From assembly GCF_000763315.1 (NCBI RefSeq), contig NZ_JPST01000003.1:1-64000 (forward strand): a stretch of DNA of 64,000 nucleotides, given 5' to 3'. Every line of letters starts with the position of its first letter. Position 1 is the stretch's first letter. Position numbers and translations under genes: made by a program. The notes below the pieces were generated by a model. That model worked only from the letters and a program-made list of their open reading frames with translations, was not told where the DNA came from and ran no database searches. Origin of the DNA: Thermoactinomyces daqus. GTDB taxonomy: Bacteria > Bacillota > Bacilli > Thermoactinomycetales > Thermoactinomycetaceae. Shown one piece after another: positions 8,293 through 17,188 of this stretch.

Positions 8293-8586
8293 ATGCCCCG
8301 CTTGACGGCCGAAGAGATTCACGGAAAAGAATTCAAACGAGCGAAACGCGGTTATGATATCGATGATGTAAACGAATTTCTCGACGAAATTATCAAAGAT
8401 TATTTGGAATTTGAACAAAATGAGGAGTCGGTTCATCACCAGGAATTTTTCCTCCGGATGGAAGAATGGATGGAACAATTGCTGTATGAAGTGCAGCAGT
8501 TAAAAGAAGAAAACCGCCTTTTGCGTGAGCAGCTCTCAGCTCTTGCTATCAACCCGGATTACCCGGCCCCTCCCTATTATCGCTGA
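8293..8586 (+). CDS. GpsB/DivIVA-like cell-division protein
   Basis: Protein of 97 residues with the DivIVA-type N-terminal lipid/partner-binding domain: LTAEEIHGKEFKRAKRGYDI, then DVNEFLDEIIKDY, followed by a predicted coiled coil (residues ~35-85) and a short Pro-rich tail ending in PPYYR. Length and architecture are those of GpsB (98 residues in B. subtilis), a hexameric septal protein that recruits penicillin-binding protein 1. The C-terminal GpsB signature is not obvious, so a shorter DivIVA paralog is the alternative. An ideal AAGGAGG lies seven bases before ATG 8293. Confidence 0.75.
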   Translation: MPRLTAEEIHGKEFKRAKRGYDIDDVNEFLDEIIKDYLEFEQNEESVHHQEFFLRMEEWMEQLLYEVQQLKEENRLLREQLSALAINPDYPAPPYYR

Positions 8587-8610
8587 TGGAATCGGATCGG
8601 CCACAAGCGA

Positions 8611-8644
8611 AAAAGAACGGATTTCTTAGAGGAAATCCGTTCTT
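8611..8644. terminator. Bidirectional terminator
   Basis: AAGAACGGATTTC (8613-8625) and GAAATCCGTTCTT (8632-8644) form a 13-bp perfect stem with a short loop between the convergent genes. T-rich on the minus-strand side. Confidence 0.75.
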
Positions 8645-8684
8645 CATCGCGGTTTTCGATTTAATCCGGCAGAGCAATAAAGGT

Positions 8685-9851
8685 TCAAAGGAACAGCTGA
8701 TCCGCTTTCACCAAAATGGAGCGGTTGAGATCCGCCAGAGAGGAAAAGCCTGCCAACGCCATGGTCAGATTAAAATCAGCCAACAAATTGCGGACCACAT
8801 GCCGCACTCCGTCCTGTCCGCCCAACGCCAGGCCGAACACATAAGGACGTCCGACCAGAACTGCACTCGCCCCCAGAGCCAGCGCTTTGATCATATCCGC
8901 GCCACGACGGATCCCGCTGTCCATGAGAACCGGAATTCTCCCTTTTACCGCATCGACAACCGGCCCCAGCGCATCCAGGACGGCGATCGCCCCGTCCACT
9001 TGCCGTCCCCCGTGATTGGAGACGATAATGCCATCGATTCCGTGTTTGAGCGCGAGTTCCGCGTCCCCGGGATGCAAAATTCCTTTTAACAAAATCGGCA
9101 ATCGCGTATGTTTGCGCAAAAAAGGGAGATCATCCCACGTTAAGCTCTCATTTCCGAAAATCTGTGCCCAATAAAGGATCGCCTCTTCAAGGTCTGTTTC
9201 GGGCGGCTTGGAAAGCTTCGCCCGAAAAGCGGGGTCGGACAAATAATTGCCGATTCCTTCTCCCAGCAAAAAAGGCAAATAACCCTGATTGATGTCATTT
9301 TCGCGCCATGCCATCATCGGTGTGTCCAATGTCACGACAATAGCCGCATACCCCGCCCTTTCCGCCCGTTCCAGAAGACTCGCGGCCACATCCTGATCCC
9401 TGCTCCAATATAACTGAAACCATCTGGGGGCATCGCCCATCACCCGGGCAATCTTTTCCAGCGAATGAGTGGAAGCAGTGCTGGCGACAAATGGAACGCA
9501 CAGTTCAGCTGCCGCCTTGGCCGCACCCAGCTCTCCTTCGGGATGGATGATCGACTGCACCCCGACCGGCGCCAAGAGCAAAGGATAATCATAAGTTTGT
9601 CCAAACAGCTGTACGCGAAAATCGCGTTTGGATACATCCCGAAGCATTCGCGGCACGATTTGCCACTTTTGAAAAGCACGGCGATTGGCACGTCCCGTAT
9701 CCTCTGCCCCGGCTCCTCCCTCCACGTAATAAAACGGCCCCTCCTCCAGCACGTCTCTCGCTTTATCCACAAGTTCTTCATAACGGACAGGATATTTTGC
9801 TTTTTTAAACCGGCGATACAACTCAAACTGCACCCGATTGCCAAAGTGCAT
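8685..9851 (-). CDS. FMN-dependent alpha-hydroxyacid oxidase (lactate 2-monooxygenase-like)
   Basis: TIM-barrel FMN flavoprotein of 388 residues in the lactate oxidase / glycolate oxidase / lactate 2-monooxygenase family. It oxidises a 2-hydroxyacid at FMN with oxygen as acceptor. Family marks include LLLAPVGVQSIIHPEGE, the FMN/substrate segment ILLKGILHPGDA with its conserved Lys, and the catalytic HGGRQVDGA (His of SNHGGR), then the phosphate-binding DSGIRRGADMIKALALGA. The insertion before the catalytic His (residues ~200-235) is longer than in glycolate oxidase, which favours the lactate monooxygenase subgroup. ATG 9851 follows GGAGGAAGG. The open frame extends 39 codons upstream without homologous character. 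Confidence 0.82.
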   Translation of the reverse strand: MHFGNRVQFELYRRFKKAKYPVRYEELVDKARDVLEEGPFYYVEGGAGAEDTGRANRRAFQKWQIVPRMLRDVSKRDFRVQLFGQTYDYPLLLAPVGVQSIIHPEGELGAAKAAAELCVPFVASTASTHSLEKIARVMGDAPRWFQLYWSRDQDVAASLLERAERAGYAAIVVTLDTPMMAWRENDINQGYLPFLLGEGIGNYLSDPAFRAKLSKPPETDLEEAILYWAQIFGNESLTWDDLPFLRKHTRLPILLKGILHPGDAELALKHGIDGIIVSNHGGRQVDGAIAVLDALGPVVDAVKGRIPVLMDSGIRRGADMIKALALGASAVLVGRPYVFGLALGGQDGVRHVVRNLLADFNLTMALAGFSSLADLNRSILVKADQLFL

Positions 9852-9985
9852 CAAACCTTCCTCCTCTGCCTGTGACAAGTAGCTTTCAAAACAGGAAAGA
9901 TCTCTGCCCAAACAAAATTTTATACTAATTCTGAATTCATAGGCAAAAAATAAAGGAGAGCATTTCACCCTCCCTTATACACAGA

Positions 9986-10717
9986 TCAATCCCGGATTTT
10001 GACGGGACAGAAATCGACCGCATCGCAGGCGACCAGCCGCAGGGTAATGCCATCCACTTCTCCCTGAATCGCATCTTCCCCCGCTTTGCCGTGAAGATGC
10101 CCATAGATGCACATCCGAACACCAAATTCCTTCATCACATCCATAAACCCCGATTCCGTCGATGTTTTGGTAATCGGAGGAAAATGCAGCATCACGATCT
10201 TTTCTTTGTCCGGATGATCTTTTTGCGCTGCTTCCAGAGCAATTCTCAGCCGTCCCACCTGCCGCTCATAAATCTTTCTGTCTTCGTCTTCCTTAAAAAA
10301 GCGGTCCCCCGGCAATGTCCAGCCGCGTGTTCCTGCCACCACCTTGCCCTCGACCAGGGTATAGTCGGCATCGATCCATTCCATTCTCTCCGGCAAGGCA
10401 GCGCGCACTTTCTTTTTGCTGCTCACATAATAACAATGATTGCCCGGGGACAACACTTTTTTTCCCGGCAACTGGCTGATCCAGCCGAAATCAAAGCGGG
10501 CCACTTCCAATTTCATCGCCCAGCTGATATCTCCGGGAATGAGGACGGTATCATCCTGGCTGACCACCCTTAGCCAATGATCACGGATCTTCTCATAATG
10601 TCGGTCCCAACCGAAGAGATCCATCGGTTTTTCAATGTCCTGCACCGGATCTATATCATACAGCGTGACCGCCCTTTTAAATGATAAATGAAGATCGCTT
10701 AGCGCATAAATAGCCAA
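9986..10717 (-). CDS. Calcineurin-like metallophosphoesterase
   Basis: Metallophosphoesterase of 243 residues. The metal-binding motifs are in order: DLHLS (Asp8, His10), GDISWA, GNHCYY, HFPP and GHLHG. This order and spacing fit a di-metal phosphatase / phosphodiesterase. The third motif is usually GNHD or GNHE, and here the acidic residue is Cys, though the Asn and His ligands remain. Substrate unknown. Lies upstream of, and in the same direction as, the oxidase gene but separated by 134 bases. Confidence 0.8.
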   Translation of the reverse strand: MAIYALSDLHLSFKRAVTLYDIDPVQDIEKPMDLFGWDRHYEKIRDHWLRVVSQDDTVLIPGDISWAMKLEVARFDFGWISQLPGKKVLSPGNHCYYVSSKKKVRAALPERMEWIDADYTLVEGKVVAGTRGWTLPGDRFFKEDEDRKIYERQVGRLRIALEAAQKDHPDKEKIVMLHFPPITKTSTESGFMDVMKEFGVRMCIYGHLHGKAGEDAIQGEVDGITLRLVACDAVDFCPVKIRD

Positions 10718-10850
10718 AATGCTTCACACCCTTATGTATTCGTCTCGGACCGCATCCATTGTGATCGTTACCATTAATCTTTGCAAACAGCCCTTATTCA
10801 ATCATGAAGGGAAAGGATTGGCAAAGTCAATAGACCGGGACGAAAACCGA

Positions 10851-10880
10851 AAAAAAGCACCCCGGCAAAAGGGTGCTTTT
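10851..10880 (-). terminator. Terminator after nrdJ
   Basis: On the minus strand AAAAGCACCC pairs with GGGTGCTTTTTT around TTTTGCC. Ends 8 bases after the nrdJ stop codon. Confidence 0.8.
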
Positions 10881-10888
10881 CATGGGAA

Positions 10889-13800
10889 TCAAGAGCAGCC
10901 GGTGGTGGAGCCGCAATCGAGACACACATAACAGGAACCGTTTCGCTTTGTCATCCCGCCGCACTCGATGCAAAGTGGTGCCCCGCTGCTGGCACGGATC
11001 GCATCGAGATTGCAGGTGGATAAAGCAGCCTCATGGCTGTGGCTGTTATTCTCCCGGCTGGTGTGCTGTCCGCCGCCATCCGGCTCCTTCTCTGCATTCT
11101 TTTTCTTATCCTTGTTCGCATAATATCGAAGCTCTTCTTTTGCCGGCGGTACCTGAACGAAATCGGTTCTCCCCAGATATTCCATTCCGAGCAACCGGAA
11201 CACATAATCAATGACAGACGTCGCCATTTTGATATTTGGATGCTCCACGATCCCCGCCGGTTCAAAACGGGTGAAAGTAAGGGAATTCACATATTTCTCC
11301 AGCGGAACGCCATGCTGCAGACCAAGCGATACGGCCACGGCAAAAGCATCCAGCATTCCGCGCATCGTGCTCCCCGCCTTGTGCATATCGATGAAGATTT
11401 CACCCAGCGATCCGTCTTCATATTCACCGGTGCGGACAAAGATTTTTTGTCCGGAAATTCTCGCTTCCTGGGTAAATCCTTCCCGTTTGCGCGGAAGGCG
11501 GCGGCGGATGCTGGGCACATGCCCGGTGGCAACCACTTCTTTCAGCGTTTGCCCCGTTTCTGCCGCGGACGGTTTCACCTCATTTTTTTCATCCTCTTCT
11601 TTTTTATCTCCGCGACTGTTTAGCGGCTGCGAACTCTTGGAACCGTCCCGGTACAGGGCAACGGCTTTAAGGCCCAGCTTCCATCCTTGTTCATAAGCAT
11701 GCAAAATATCTTCAACCGTCGCTTCATGGGGCATGTTGATCGTTTTGGAAATCGCCCCGCTCAAAAACGGCTGGGCGGCTGCCATCATCCGCAGATGCCC
11801 CATGTAGTGGATAAAGCGGGTGCCGTGTTTTCCGCATGGATTTGCCGTATCGAAGACCGGATAATGTTCTTCCCGTAGATGAGGTGCCCCTTCAATCGTC
11901 ATCATCCCGCAAATGACATCGTTCGCTTCATCAATCTGCTTTTGGCTGAATCCGAGACTGCGAAGCACATCGAAATCGGCTTTGGCATACTGCTCCTCGG
12001 TAAACCCGAGCCGTTTCAGACATTCATCTCCGAGCGTGTGGCGGTTGAAAGCAAAAGGCAACTCAAATACAGTCGGTAGCACAGCTTCGATTTTTGCGAG
12101 GTCTTCATCGTTAAACCCTTTTTCTTTCAGGCTGTCCCGGTTGATATGCGGAGCACCGGAAAGCGACAGTGTACCGGTCACATATCGCAAAATGGCATCC
12201 TGCTCTTCTTTGCTGTAACCGAGATTTTGCAAAGCCGGACGGATCGACTGGTTGGCGATCTTGAAATATCCCCCGCCAGCCAGCTTTTTAAATTTGACCA
12301 GGGCGAAATCGGGTTCGATCCCCGTTGTATCGCAATCCATCAGCAAACCGATCGTTCCCGTCGGGGCGAGCAATGTTGTCTGCGCATTACGGTAACCGTA
12401 TTTCTCTCCCAGCTCCAGTGCTTCATCCCAGGCCGCGCGCGCAGCTTTCAACAGAAAATCGGGGCAATGATCCGGATTGATGCCCATGGGCTTGATTTGC
12501 AAACCTTCATATTCCTCTTCCGGCGCCCCATATGCCGCCCGGCGATGATTGCGGATCACGCGCAGCATATGTTCGCGATTGATGGGAAAAGCCTTGAACG
12601 GGCCCAGTTCTTTCGCCATTTCTGCCGATGTGGCATAGGCGGTTCCGGTCATGATCGCCGTAATCGCCCCCGTGATGGCCAGCGCTTCATCAGAGTCATA
12701 AGGGATGCCCGACAGCATCAGCAACGTTCCGATGTTGGCATACCCCAATCCCAGTGTCCGGTACTGATAGGACAACTCGGCAATCTCTTTTGAAGGATAT
12801 TGCGCCATCAATACCGAGATTTCCAGAACCATTGTCCACAGACGGCAGGCATGGCGGAAAGCTGCGATATCAAAATGGCAAGTTTCCGCATCGAAAAACT
12901 TCACCAGGTTGAGGGAGGCCAAGTTGCAAGCCGTATTATCTAGAAACATGTATTCAGAACACGGATTGGAGGCGTTAATCCGGTTATGCCGTGCTCCCAG
13001 TTTCCCGTCCATTCCTGCGGGAACAGTATGCCATTCATTGATGGTTCCGTCATATTGCACACCGGGATCAGCACATTCCCATGCAGCTTCTCCGATCTGC
13101 CGCCACAGCTCCTTTGCGGGCAGCCGTTTGCAGACTTCGCCGGTCGTGCGGTATTTCAGTTCCCAGTCTCCGCCTTCCTGCAATTTTTTAAAGAAAGAAT
13201 GCGGAACCCGCACAGAGTTGTTGGAATTCTGACCCGATACGGTTTCATATGCTTCGCCGTTAAATGACGGATCATAACCGGCAGCAATCAGCGCCCTCAC
13301 TTTTTTCTCTTCAACCGATTTCCAATTGATAAATTCCTCGATGTCCGGGTGATCCAGATCAAGGCAGACCATTTTGGCCGCCCGGCGGGTCGTTCCTCCT
13401 GATTTGATTGCTCCTGCCGCCCGATCACCGATCTTGAGGAAGGAAAGGAGCCCCGACGAAGTTCCACCGCCGGAAAGCGATTCCCCCTTCCCGCGGATCA
13501 GGGAAAAGTTGCTGCCCGTTCCGCTCCCGTATTTGAACAGACGGGCTTCTCTCACCCACAAATCCATAATGCCGTTTTCATTTACCAGATCGTCTTCCAC
13601 TGACAAAATAAAACAAGCGTGGGGCTGCGGCCGTTCATAAGCGCTGTTTGATTTTTTCACTTCTTCCGTTTTCGGATCGACGTAATAGTGCCCCTGCGAT
13701 TTGCCCGTAATCCCATAGGCAAAATGAAGTCCGGTGTTAAACCATTGCGGAGAGTTCGGAGCCGCCATCTGATGAAGGAGCATGTACACCAATTCATCAT

Positions 13801-14161
13801 AAAACGCCTCGGCGTCCTCTTTACTATCAAAGTATCCGTTTTCTTCTCCCCATGCTTTCCAGCAACCGGCCAGACGGTGGATCACCTGTTTGACGCTCGT
13901 TTCCGCCCCCGTCACGGGCTGTCCGTTATCATCCATAAGCGGGTTCCCGGCTTCATCGTATTGTGGAACCCCCGCTTTACGGAAGTATTTGGAGATTAAA
14001 ATATCCGACGCCACTTGAGACCAATCTTCGGGAACCTCTGCCCCTGTCATCTCAAAGACGACGGAACCGTCCGGATTGGTAATGCGGCAATCCCTTTTTG
14101 TATAGCGGACTGTTTCAAACGGGTCTTGTCTAGGTTGGGTAAAAAAGCGCTGTATCTTCAT
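10889..14161 (-). CDS. nrdJ: Adenosylcobalamin-dependent ribonucleotide reductase (class II)
   Basis: Vitamin B12-dependent ribonucleoside reductase of 1090 residues, which makes deoxyribonucleotides without needing oxygen. Visible are the N-terminal QWFNTGLHFAYG segment, ACFILSVEDDL, the active-site NPCSEYMFLDNTACNLASLN, the barrel motif TTLLAPTGTIGLLMDCDTTG, and ANPCGKHGT. The C-terminal ~100 residues hold a zinc-ribbon-like CIECGG with CYVCLDCG, and the redox Cys pair is expected near the end. Both are typical of the long NrdJ subgroup. ATG 14161 lies nine bases after GGAGG. The start-site region carries an NrdR-type box. No second RNR is present in the window. Confidence 0.95.
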   Translation of the reverse strand: MKIQRFFTQPRQDPFETVRYTKRDCRITNPDGSVVFEMTGAEVPEDWSQVASDILISKYFRKAGVPQYDEAGNPLMDDNGQPVTGAETSVKQVIHRLAGCWKAWGEENGYFDSKEDAEAFYDELVYMLLHQMAAPNSPQWFNTGLHFAYGITGKSQGHYYVDPKTEEVKKSNSAYERPQPHACFILSVEDDLVNENGIMDLWVREARLFKYGSGTGSNFSLIRGKGESLSGGGTSSGLLSFLKIGDRAAGAIKSGGTTRRAAKMVCLDLDHPDIEEFINWKSVEEKKVRALIAAGYDPSFNGEAYETVSGQNSNNSVRVPHSFFKKLQEGGDWELKYRTTGEVCKRLPAKELWRQIGEAAWECADPGVQYDGTINEWHTVPAGMDGKLGARHNRINASNPCSEYMFLDNTACNLASLNLVKFFDAETCHFDIAAFRHACRLWTMVLEISVLMAQYPSKEIAELSYQYRTLGLGYANIGTLLMLSGIPYDSDEALAITGAITAIMTGTAYATSAEMAKELGPFKAFPINREHMLRVIRNHRRAAYGAPEEEYEGLQIKPMGINPDHCPDFLLKAARAAWDEALELGEKYGYRNAQTTLLAPTGTIGLLMDCDTTGIEPDFALVKFKKLAGGGYFKIANQSIRPALQNLGYSKEEQDAILRYVTGTLSLSGAPHINRDSLKEKGFNDEDLAKIEAVLPTVFELPFAFNRHTLGDECLKRLGFTEEQYAKADFDVLRSLGFSQKQIDEANDVICGMMTIEGAPHLREEHYPVFDTANPCGKHGTRFIHYMGHLRMMAAAQPFLSGAISKTINMPHEATVEDILHAYEQGWKLGLKAVALYRDGSKSSQPLNSRGDKKEEDEKNEVKPSAAETGQTLKEVVATGHVPSIRRRLPRKREGFTQEARISGQKIFVRTGEYEDGSLGEIFIDMHKAGSTMRGMLDAFAVAVSLGLQHGVPLEKYVNSLTFTRFEPAGIVEHPNIKMATSVIDYVFRLLGMEYLGRTDFVQVPPAKEELRYYANKDKKKNAEKEPDGGGQHTSRENNSHSHEAALSTCNLDAIRASSGAPLCIECGGMTKRNGSCYVCLDCGSTTGCS

Positions 14162-14197
14162 GAAGCCATTCCTCCGGTGCATAAGTATGTGTCAGAA

Positions 14198-14248
14198 ATA
14201 CTATATATAGAGATAATAACAGTATAACACTACTATATGTTGATACAA
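14198..14248 (-). promoter_or_regulatory. nrdJ promoter with NrdR box
   Basis: On the minus strand TTGTAT (14248-14243), 16 bases and TATACT (14226-14221) form a promoter with a start near 14214. The start overlaps CTATATATAG (14201-14210), a perfect match to the 10-base core CWATATATWG of NrdR boxes. A degenerate second copy, CTACTATATG (14230-14239), lies between -35 and -10, about 29 bp away, close to the three helical turns usual for NrdR box pairs. No cobalamin riboswitch motif was seen. Confidence 0.65.
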
Positions 14249-14339
14249 GTGTTATTTTTGGGAAGATCCATTGGCGATCGGAGAGGAAGCATCCTTTTTC
14301 CTGAAGGCATCTCATGTCTTTTTCGGCGCACCAGGGGAT

Positions 14340-14398
14340 GAAAGTGAAGCAAAATCGGGCAAAAATGTTGCACCACTGACCCGCTCTGCAACACTTTC
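14340..14398. repeat. Nested inverted repeats between nrdJ and dat
   Basis: GAAAGTG (14340-14346) pairs with CACTTTC (14392-14398). Inside it TGTTGCA (14366-14372) pairs with TGCAACA (14387-14393), and CGGG (14356-14359) can pair with CCCG (14380-14383). No T tract follows on either strand, so this is not an ordinary terminator. It lies upstream of both divergent genes. Confidence 0.5.
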
Positions 14399-14476
14399 AC
14401 AGAAAAAAAACAAGACTTGTTGTTTTCATTCACTTCAGGCAAACTATATTTAATATAGGAAGAAAGGATGAATCAA

Positions 14477-15319
14477 ATGATCATTCTCTATGATGACCGC
14501 CTGATCAAACGTGAAGAAGCGAATATCGACATCGAAGACCGTGCATATCAGTTTGGAGACGGAATTTACGAAGTGATTCGCGTCTACCACGGAATACCTT
14601 TCTACTTAAATGAGCATCTTGAACGTTTCCAAAAAAGCGCCGATGCGATTCGTCTCTCCCTTCCCTATCCGATGGAAACCCTCGCGCAGAAACTGCTGGA
14701 TCTGGCACGCGAAAATCAACTGGAGGAAGGAAACCTCTATCTGCAACTCAGCCGCGGAACCTCTCCACGCTCCCACGCCTTTCCCTCAGATGCCAAACCT
14801 CTGATCATCGGGTACACACAACCGGACAGCCGCCCGCTCACCGCTTTGCAAAACGGTGTCACTGCCATTACCGATGAAGACATCCGCTGGTTGCGCTGTG
14901 ACATTAAAAGCCTCAACCTGCTGGGAGCCGTATTGGCTAAGCAAAAAGCGGTTGATCATGGCGCAAAAGAAGCGATTCTCGTCCGTAATGGCACGGTCAC
15001 GGAGGGCAGTTCCACCAACATCTTTATGGTAAAAGGGCAAACCTTGTGGACGCATCCCGCCAACCACTTTATTTTACATGGTATCACCCGGAAGATCACT
15101 TTACAATTAGCGGAGTATTTGGGTATATCTGTAAAGCTTGAACCATTCTCCCCGTCACATCTGGCCGAAGCGGATGAAGTATTTTTGACCAGTACGACCA
15201 TGGAAGTTTGCCCGATTGTGCAAATTGACGGAAAAGCAGTCGGAAATGGCAAACCCGGACCAATCACCCGCCAGTTGCAGAAAGCATTTGAAAAAGAGAT
15301 TGAACGCGTTTGCCAATGA
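14477..15319 (+). CDS. dat: D-amino acid transaminase
   Basis: PLP-dependent class IV aminotransferase of 280 residues. It makes D-glutamate and D-alanine for peptidoglycan by transamination. The N-terminal DRAYQFGDGIYEVIRVY, the PLP lysine Lys144 in CDIKSLNLL, and the Glu motif TVTEGSSTNIF are all present in order, and the length equals that of Bacillus D-Ala aminotransferase. ATG 14477 is nine bases after AAAGG, and an ATG at 14468 abuts it. The family signature starts at the same place as in characterised enzymes with this choice. Confidence 0.92.
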   Translation: MIILYDDRLIKREEANIDIEDRAYQFGDGIYEVIRVYHGIPFYLNEHLERFQKSADAIRLSLPYPMETLAQKLLDLARENQLEEGNLYLQLSRGTSPRSHAFPSDAKPLIIGYTQPDSRPLTALQNGVTAITDEDIRWLRCDIKSLNLLGAVLAKQKAVDHGAKEAILVRNGTVTEGSSTNIFMVKGQTLWTHPANHFILHGITRKITLQLAEYLGISVKLEPFSPSHLAEADEVFLTSTTMEVCPIVQIDGKAVGNGKPGPITRQLQKAFEKEIERVCQ

Positions 15320-15354
15320 AAAAGGAGACCGTTAACTTTCACGGTCTCCTTTTT
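15319..15354. terminator. Bidirectional terminator after dat
   Basis: AAAAAGGAGACCGT (15319-15332) and ACGGTCTCCTTTTT (15341-15354) form a perfect 14-bp stem flanked by A and T runs. Serves dat and the convergent pseudokinase gene, whose stop codon lies in the loop. Confidence 0.85.
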
Positions 15355-17188
15355 CGTCTTGCTGCTCTGTTTTATTTTCGACCAACCGGAATCCTTCAGC
15401 ATCCCGCAAAGTAATATCCTCGATCATGACGGGTGTATCATTCGTATAGGTCAACGCAACCGAATTAGAATCATAAGTCAAGTTTACCGACAATTGATTA
15501 AAGTTGGACGTGATTGAAACTTGGAGTGGTTCTCCATCCTCAATGGACTTCCAGGGCACTTCCTGCTCTGCAACCTTTTGCGGCTGATCACCGATTTTAT
15601 AGAGAGCGAATTTGTTCGTCTTCTTGTCCCAGACGAGACGGAAGTGACTGTTATCCACGGCTTCGATTTCCACACTGTACGAACCTTTCTCCTGCGGCGG
15701 AACAAACAGGAACGAAGAAGAAGCGGATGCATCCAACCGTACTTGCGACAGCGGATAAACCCCCAGCTGGTTGCGGCCTTGCGAATCCACATCCAGAAGT
15801 GCCTGGCCAAAATCGATTCGCCAGGGCTGTTGGTTCATCCACATCTGTTCAAACATGTTCTGATTTGTCACTTGGTTCACATCCGGATAAAAGAACTTGA
15901 CCCCGTTGCCACCGCGGAAGTGAAGCGTATAATCCCCGCTCAGCCGGGTCACGACAACAGCCATCCATTTTTTCGATTTTCCTTCTTCTTCAATCGAAAG
16001 GCGAATCGGTTCATTAGGGAAATAATAAAGTTCAAAATTATATTTTTTGCCAGCCTCAACGCGGTACTGGTCACCGGAATCGCCGATCGGAATATACTGT
16101 CCTTTCATGATGTCATATAACTTGATTTTCCCTTCTTTATCTACGGCGAGCCCCAAAATATCGGATTTGTCGGGGGTTTCCAAATAACCTGTAAACCCGT
16201 TGAGCTGATTGAGAATAAATGAACCCTGAATGGCACTGTTCGGTTTGATCGGATACGGGTACTTAAAAGAGTTATTTTGATCATTGAAAGTAATCGACTG
16301 GAACAGTTGGCCATTCCCCGCTCCATTTTGTTTATCGTCCTGGGTGATCGGAGCAAACATATTCGCCAGCGTGCTGTCCTTCGCATCGCTGTAGCCGGCG
16401 TACCACTTCGTCACCGTCAGTGAGACCAGCACCAGCGCTGCTGCAGCAACTACAACCGTCGTCACCACTTTTTTCTTTCGGCTTCTTCTTGCCCTTCGGC
16501 TCAAATGGCTGCCTTCAGCCGAATTTACATGGCGCTCAACCTGAACCGAAAAATCTTCCAGCCCATTCTTTCGATCCAGGGCAAACATGGCAAGCTTGAC
16601 AATTTTCGGCGGAATTTTTTTCGCTTCCAGTTGACGTTCAGATTGCTTCAGCCCCCCCATTGGTGCATGTCCCGTCAGGAGGTAAAAGAGCAATTCGCGC
16701 CATTTTTCATCATGACCGCTTTTTCCCGGCTCTTTCATATAATAAAACAAGATCAGCGGTTTCTGACCATTCAACAAAATATTCTTCGGATCAAGGGTAG
16801 CGCTGAGCGAAACCGGTAAACGATCCAAATCGCGCAATGTTTTCAAGCATTTGCTAACGACGCGAACAGCTGCTTCCGGATCCATTGCCCGTTCTTTGTT
16901 CACAATTAAAGGCAAGGGGTCTCCTGAAAAAGGAGGATGGACTAAAATGAGTTGTTCATCTTCTTCCATCACGTCTAAAATCGGGGCCAGATGGGGGTGC
17001 TGCATCCTGCGAAAAACATCCTTGTACCCGGAAGGCAAAGGACGGCGGGTTACTTTGATCGACTGAAGAAAGACTTGCGCCCCATCGGGAGATTTCGCCT
17101 GCAGAAGCTGTCCGGAAAAGAAATTGATTACATCTTCTACCTGAAACCTCTCATAATAACGACGCCTCGTGTGTAGTTCTTGTTTCAA
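15332..17188 (-). CDS. Membrane-anchored pseudokinase with extracellular domain
   Basis: Protein of 618 residues that I cannot name. Residues ~12-220 have the layout of a Ser/Thr kinase fold: a possible beta-3 lysine (Lys45, FLQSIKV), DPKNILL where kinases have HRDLKPENIL, and WRELLFYLLTGHAPM resembling helix F. Yet the Gly-rich loop is absent, the HRD aspartate is Thr131 and no DFG exists, so catalysis is unlikely. After a basic stretch (RRARRSRKKK) comes one transmembrane segment (~241-260), then ~350 residues outside the cell, rich in predicted beta strands and aromatic residues. This gives an intracellular pseudokinase joined to an external sensing or binding domain, as in some cell-wall sensor proteins. 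Monocistronic, ended by a bidirectional terminator. Confidence 0.75.
   Translation of the reverse strand: MKQELHTRRRYYERFQVEDVINFFSGQLLQAKSPDGAQVFLQSIKVTRRPLPSGYKDVFRRMQHPHLAPILDVMEEDEQLILVHPPFSGDPLPLIVNKERAMDPEAAVRVVSKCLKTLRDLDRLPVSLSATLDPKNILLNGQKPLILFYYMKEPGKSGHDEKWRELLFYLLTGHAPMGGLKQSERQLEAKKIPPKIVKLAMFALDRKNGLEDFSVQVERHVNSAEGSHLSRRARRSRKKKVVTTVVVAAAALVLVSLTVTKWYAGYSDAKDSTLANMFAPITQDDKQNGAGNGQLFQSITFNDQNNSFKYPYPIKPNSAIQGSFILNQLNGFTGYLETPDKSDILGLAVDKEGKIKLYDIMKGQYIPIGDSGDQYRVEAGKKYNFELYYFPNEPIRLSIEEEGKSKKWMAVVVTRLSGDYTLHFRGGNGVKFFYPDVNQVTNQNMFEQMWMNQQPWRIDFGQALLDVDSQGRNQLGVYPLSQVRLDASASSSFLFVPPQEKGSYSVEIEAVDNSHFRLVWDKKTNKFALYKIGDQPQKVAEQEVPWKSIEDGEPLQVSITSNFNQLSVNLTYDSNSVALTYTNDTPVMIEDITLRDAEGFRLVENKTEQQDEKGDRES

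Noticed and set aside
14198-14460. Cobalamin riboswitch before nrdJ
   Set aside because: A B12 enzyme makes this tempting, but the conserved GCCACTG box and aptamer helices were not found on the minus strand.
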